IMG/VR virus record: IMGVR_UViG_3300020193_000004
Coordinates: 1-64,000 of that record
Length of the DNA stretch: 64,000 nucleotides
Direction: 5' to 3' (one strand)
DNA from: a virus
Shown: piece by piece, positions 62,277 to 64,000 of the stretch
Layout of the letters: every line of letters begins with the position of its first letter
Position numbering within the stretch: position 1 is the first letter of the stretch
Program-made: the position numbers and the translations under genes
The notes under the pieces: generated by a model
What the model saw: the letters and a program-made list of their open reading frames with translations, nothing else
The model's database searches: none
What the model was told of the DNA's origin: nothing

Positions 62277-63071
62277 TCAGGCCTCGTCAGAGCTGTTGGA
62301 GGTGAAAACCGTCTCGAGGAGGACTTCAGCCTCTCGGAGGGTCTCGGGAGGTGAGCCGATCCGACGTACCACGACGGGCGCCGAAGACATCGCCAACTGT
62401 ACCTTCTCCAGCACGCTGGGGGAAGAGTAGAGGTAGTCCGAGGCGCGTCGTTCCTGGTTGATCATGTCGATCGACCGAGCACTTGCGGGAGCAGTGGGCT
62501 CTTCTGCCCATGTCCACTGGAACGAGAACGGGAGGTTGACCTGCACCATGAAGAGCCCGGTCGGGTCGCCGTGGATCAGTGCCCCCGGTGGGCTCGGGGA
62601 GTTCTGCGAGGCCGCCGGGCGCGCTATCTGATGGAACCCACCAGAGCCTTCGAGGAGGCGGCGGTTGGCGTACGTCCCGTGCACGACCAGGTGTGCCAGC
62701 CACTGCGCGACGACGTCGTTCTCGGCCAGGCAGTACACCACGAAGTGGCCGGAGATCAGGTCCGCGTGGACCCGCCGCCCGGTGGTGAGGTTCATGTACA
62801 TCAGCTGGTCGATACCGAGCCCCTGGTACTGGACAGGGCCCATGACGACGGTCACCGCAGGCTTCTTGCCCACCGTCTTCATGTCGAGCGGGGCCTCGGC
62901 GCGGATGATCACTTCCGTCCGCTCGGCATCCGGCTCCCAGTGGAACTTCCCCTCTGCGTTGAAGTTGAAGAGTCCCTGCAGGAACCGGACGAAGAGCTTC
63001 TGCGCATAGAGCAACGGGTTGTCCCCGCGCTCCAACGAGACGCGTCGCGAGCGGGTGGCAACCTCACTCAC
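62277..63071 (-). CDS. unrecognised structural-type protein (264 aa)
   Basis: GTG start coupled to the upstream stop. MSEVATRSRRVSLERGDNPL start, then alpha/beta sequence (KLFVRFLQGLFNFNAEGKFH; VTVVMGPVQYQGLGIDQLMY). Immediately upstream of the sheath gene; tail-associated roles such as a terminator or completion protein are plausible by position only. Confidence 0.55.
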   Translation of the reverse strand: MSEVATRSRRVSLERGDNPLLYAQKLFVRFLQGLFNFNAEGKFHWEPDAERTEVIIRAEAPLDMKTVGKKPAVTVVMGPVQYQGLGIDQLMYMNLTTGRRVHADLISGHFVVYCLAENDVVAQWLAHLVVHGTYANRRLLEGSGGFHQIARPAASQNSPSPPGALIHGDPTGLFMVQVNLPFSFQWTWAEEPTAPASARSIDMINQERRASDYLYSSPSVLEKVQLAMSSAPVVVRRIGSPPETLREAEVLLETVFTSNSSDEA

Positions 63072-63495
63072 GGGACAGCTCCAGGAGGGCTTGGTGGTAC
63101 ACGTCGTAGATGGAGGCGACCTTCTCAGACCCAGCAGCCTTGCGCTCCTTCTCCAGTCGAGAGACCTCCTCTGCGATACGGACTTGACCGGCCATGTGCG
63201 CGAGTCCAGCGCTGACGGTGGCCACGGAGCCGAGAGCCCCCACGGCCTGTGTGATGGCCCGACGCTGAACGTCCGGGTGGAGCCGCGCGAAGCGCGCACC
63301 GAACCGGGAACGGGCGAGGGCGTCGGCGACCGGTACCCCTGCGTAGTACCCGAGCGCGTGTGCAGCCGCGATTCCGCCCATGTTCGCCAGGACGAACCCC
63401 CAGGGGTACGACGATGGGGGCGTACGCGCAGCCTGCTCCTGGTACTCCTGGTACCCGGGCTGCTTCTTCATCTCGGCGACAGGGTCACGCATCAT
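63064..63495 (-). CDS. unrecognised 143-aa protein with hydrophobic segments
   Basis: Tandem ATGs; the first was chosen. A hydrophobic stretch (WGFVLANMGGIAAAHALGYY) and a second (AITQAVGALGSVATVSAGLA) suggest membrane association or a packed helical bundle. It ends SEKVASIYDVYHQALLELSR, sharing the K-x-A-x-x-Y-D-V-Y peptide with the 136-aa protein at 52 kb. Confidence 0.55.
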   Translation of the reverse strand: MMRDPVAEMKKQPGYQEYQEQAARTPPSSYPWGFVLANMGGIAAAHALGYYAGVPVADALARSRFGARFARLHPDVQRRAITQAVGALGSVATVSAGLAHMAGQVRIAEEVSRLEKERKAAGSEKVASIYDVYHQALLELSRE

Positions 63496-64000
63496 CGCGG
63501 TATCCGTACCGACCGAGTAGCCGATCCAGCTCGTCCGCGGGAGTCGAACTCGCTGCCTCGATCGTGTGTGGGTTCGTGTAGTTGCGCGACGCCGCGTGCG
63601 TGACCTCCCGGTGGTCGACCTGCAACGGAATCGCCGCCTCGATCGCACTGGGAGACAGCTGCACAGCCTGCGCCTCCTGATGCACCGAGACCCCGAGGCG
63701 GGTGGTGGCGGAGACGCTGAGCACTCGGAAACGCTGGTTCCGGTGGTCGATGATCAAGGACAGCGGGGTGATGCGCGGCGACGCCGTGGTGCGCAGGGTC
63801 AGCGTGTTCTGCTGATAGTGGTCGTACGTGGACGAGATCTCGACGGTCGGGTTCCGGTCGAACTGGATGAAGCACTCGACGGGGTAGTGGTAACCCCCCG
63901 AGAACCCAGTCCCCCAGCACACCGTGCAGGAGTCGTCCAGGCGCTTTGCGAGGGCGTCGTCCCAGCACTGCGGACAGCGCTGCCCGAAGGTGCGCCGCGG
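63485..64000 (-). CDS. partial virion-type protein with CxxC zinc site (runs off window)
   Basis: Open to the window's last base. Near the visible start, CPQCWDDALAKRLDDSC then TVCWGTGFSGG gives CxxC-x13-CxxC, a zinc site followed by the C.GTGF.GGY pattern I know from conserved proteins in large-phage structural gene clusters. The remainder is beta-rich (PLSLIIDHRNQRFRVLSVSA), ending YGYRDDA. Confidence 0.6.
   Translation of the reverse strand, partial: PRRTFGQRCPQCWDDALAKRLDDSCTVCWGTGFSGGYHYPVECFIQFDRNPTVEISSTYDHYQQNTLTLRTTASPRITPLSLIIDHRNQRFRVLSVSATTRLGVSVHQEAQAVQLSPSAIEAAIPLQVDHREVTHAASRNYTNPHTIEAASSTPADELDRLLGRYGYRDDA

Overview
The window is a 64 kb piece of a large, GC-rich, tailed bacteriophage genome. 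The best evidence is a contractile-tail module at the right end (a 1508-residue tail-sheath-like protein, a probable tube protein and decoration/adhesin-like proteins), tail-fibre-like genes near 38-40 kb, an M15-family endolysin, and dense small overlapping genes with strong GGAGG ribosome sites in alternating strand blocks. The reading frames strongly prefer G or C at third positions, so the host is probably also GC-rich. Spanin-like small secreted/membrane proteins and the M15 endolysin fit a Gram-negative host, but the host cannot be named from this sequence.

Layout. 1-4.3 kb (+): an ATP-dependent DNA ligase with an N-terminal WGR domain, then a chain of small unknown genes ending in a strong hairpin. 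4.6-5.3 kb (-) and 5.6-6.0 kb (+): small genes. 6.0-15.2 kb (-): a 730-residue protein with a kinase-like domain plus a SWIM zinc finger, then small genes including zinc ribbons, a ribbon-helix-helix-like protein and a GroES-like protein. 15.3-29 kb (mostly +): an accessory region of short genes, each often behind a recurrent intergenic element (TTAGC, about 22 bases, CATAAG, ribosome site). It holds a regulatory-looking gene-free stretch (17.9-18.9 kb) with four ATTACCACC repeats next to an XRE regulator, a second HTH regulator, SSB, a GIY-YIG nuclease and an exonuclease III homologue. 29-37 kb: endolysin, a complete GyrB/ParE-type topoisomerase subunit, an HNH nuclease, DUF5983-like genes and, on the minus strand, small membrane/secreted proteins that may assist lysis. 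37.3-41 kb (+): a GIY-YIG-like protein and virion/tail-fibre genes. 41-48.5 kb (+): ParB-like protein, MoxR-type AAA+ ATPase, phage-type adenine methyltransferase, a VWA protein with an HExxH motif, and an HNH/AP2 homing-type endonuclease. 48.4-64 kb (-): a 1273-residue mosaic protein with an ADP-ribosyltransferase-like domain and a GNAT-like domain, a SNF2-type helicase with the same GNAT-like module, and tail structural genes running out of the window.

How it fits together. Replication and DNA handling (ligase, SSB, GyrB, Xth, Dam, ParB) are scattered through the plus-strand blocks, and virion genes are on both strands. The most unusual signal is a set of very large proteins (kinase-like, ART/GNAT, helicase/GNAT) near or in the virion block. 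Two of them share a short V/I-L-S-S-L peptide and two share a GNAT-like module. They look like a modular set of proteins that could be packaged and delivered with the DNA; that role is inference. A second candidate system is the ParB / MoxR-AAA+ / zinc-ribbon / Dam / VWA-metalloprotease gene run at 41.8-46.9 kb. No tRNA gene, CRISPR array, integrase, transposase, terminase, portal or major capsid gene was recognised in this window.
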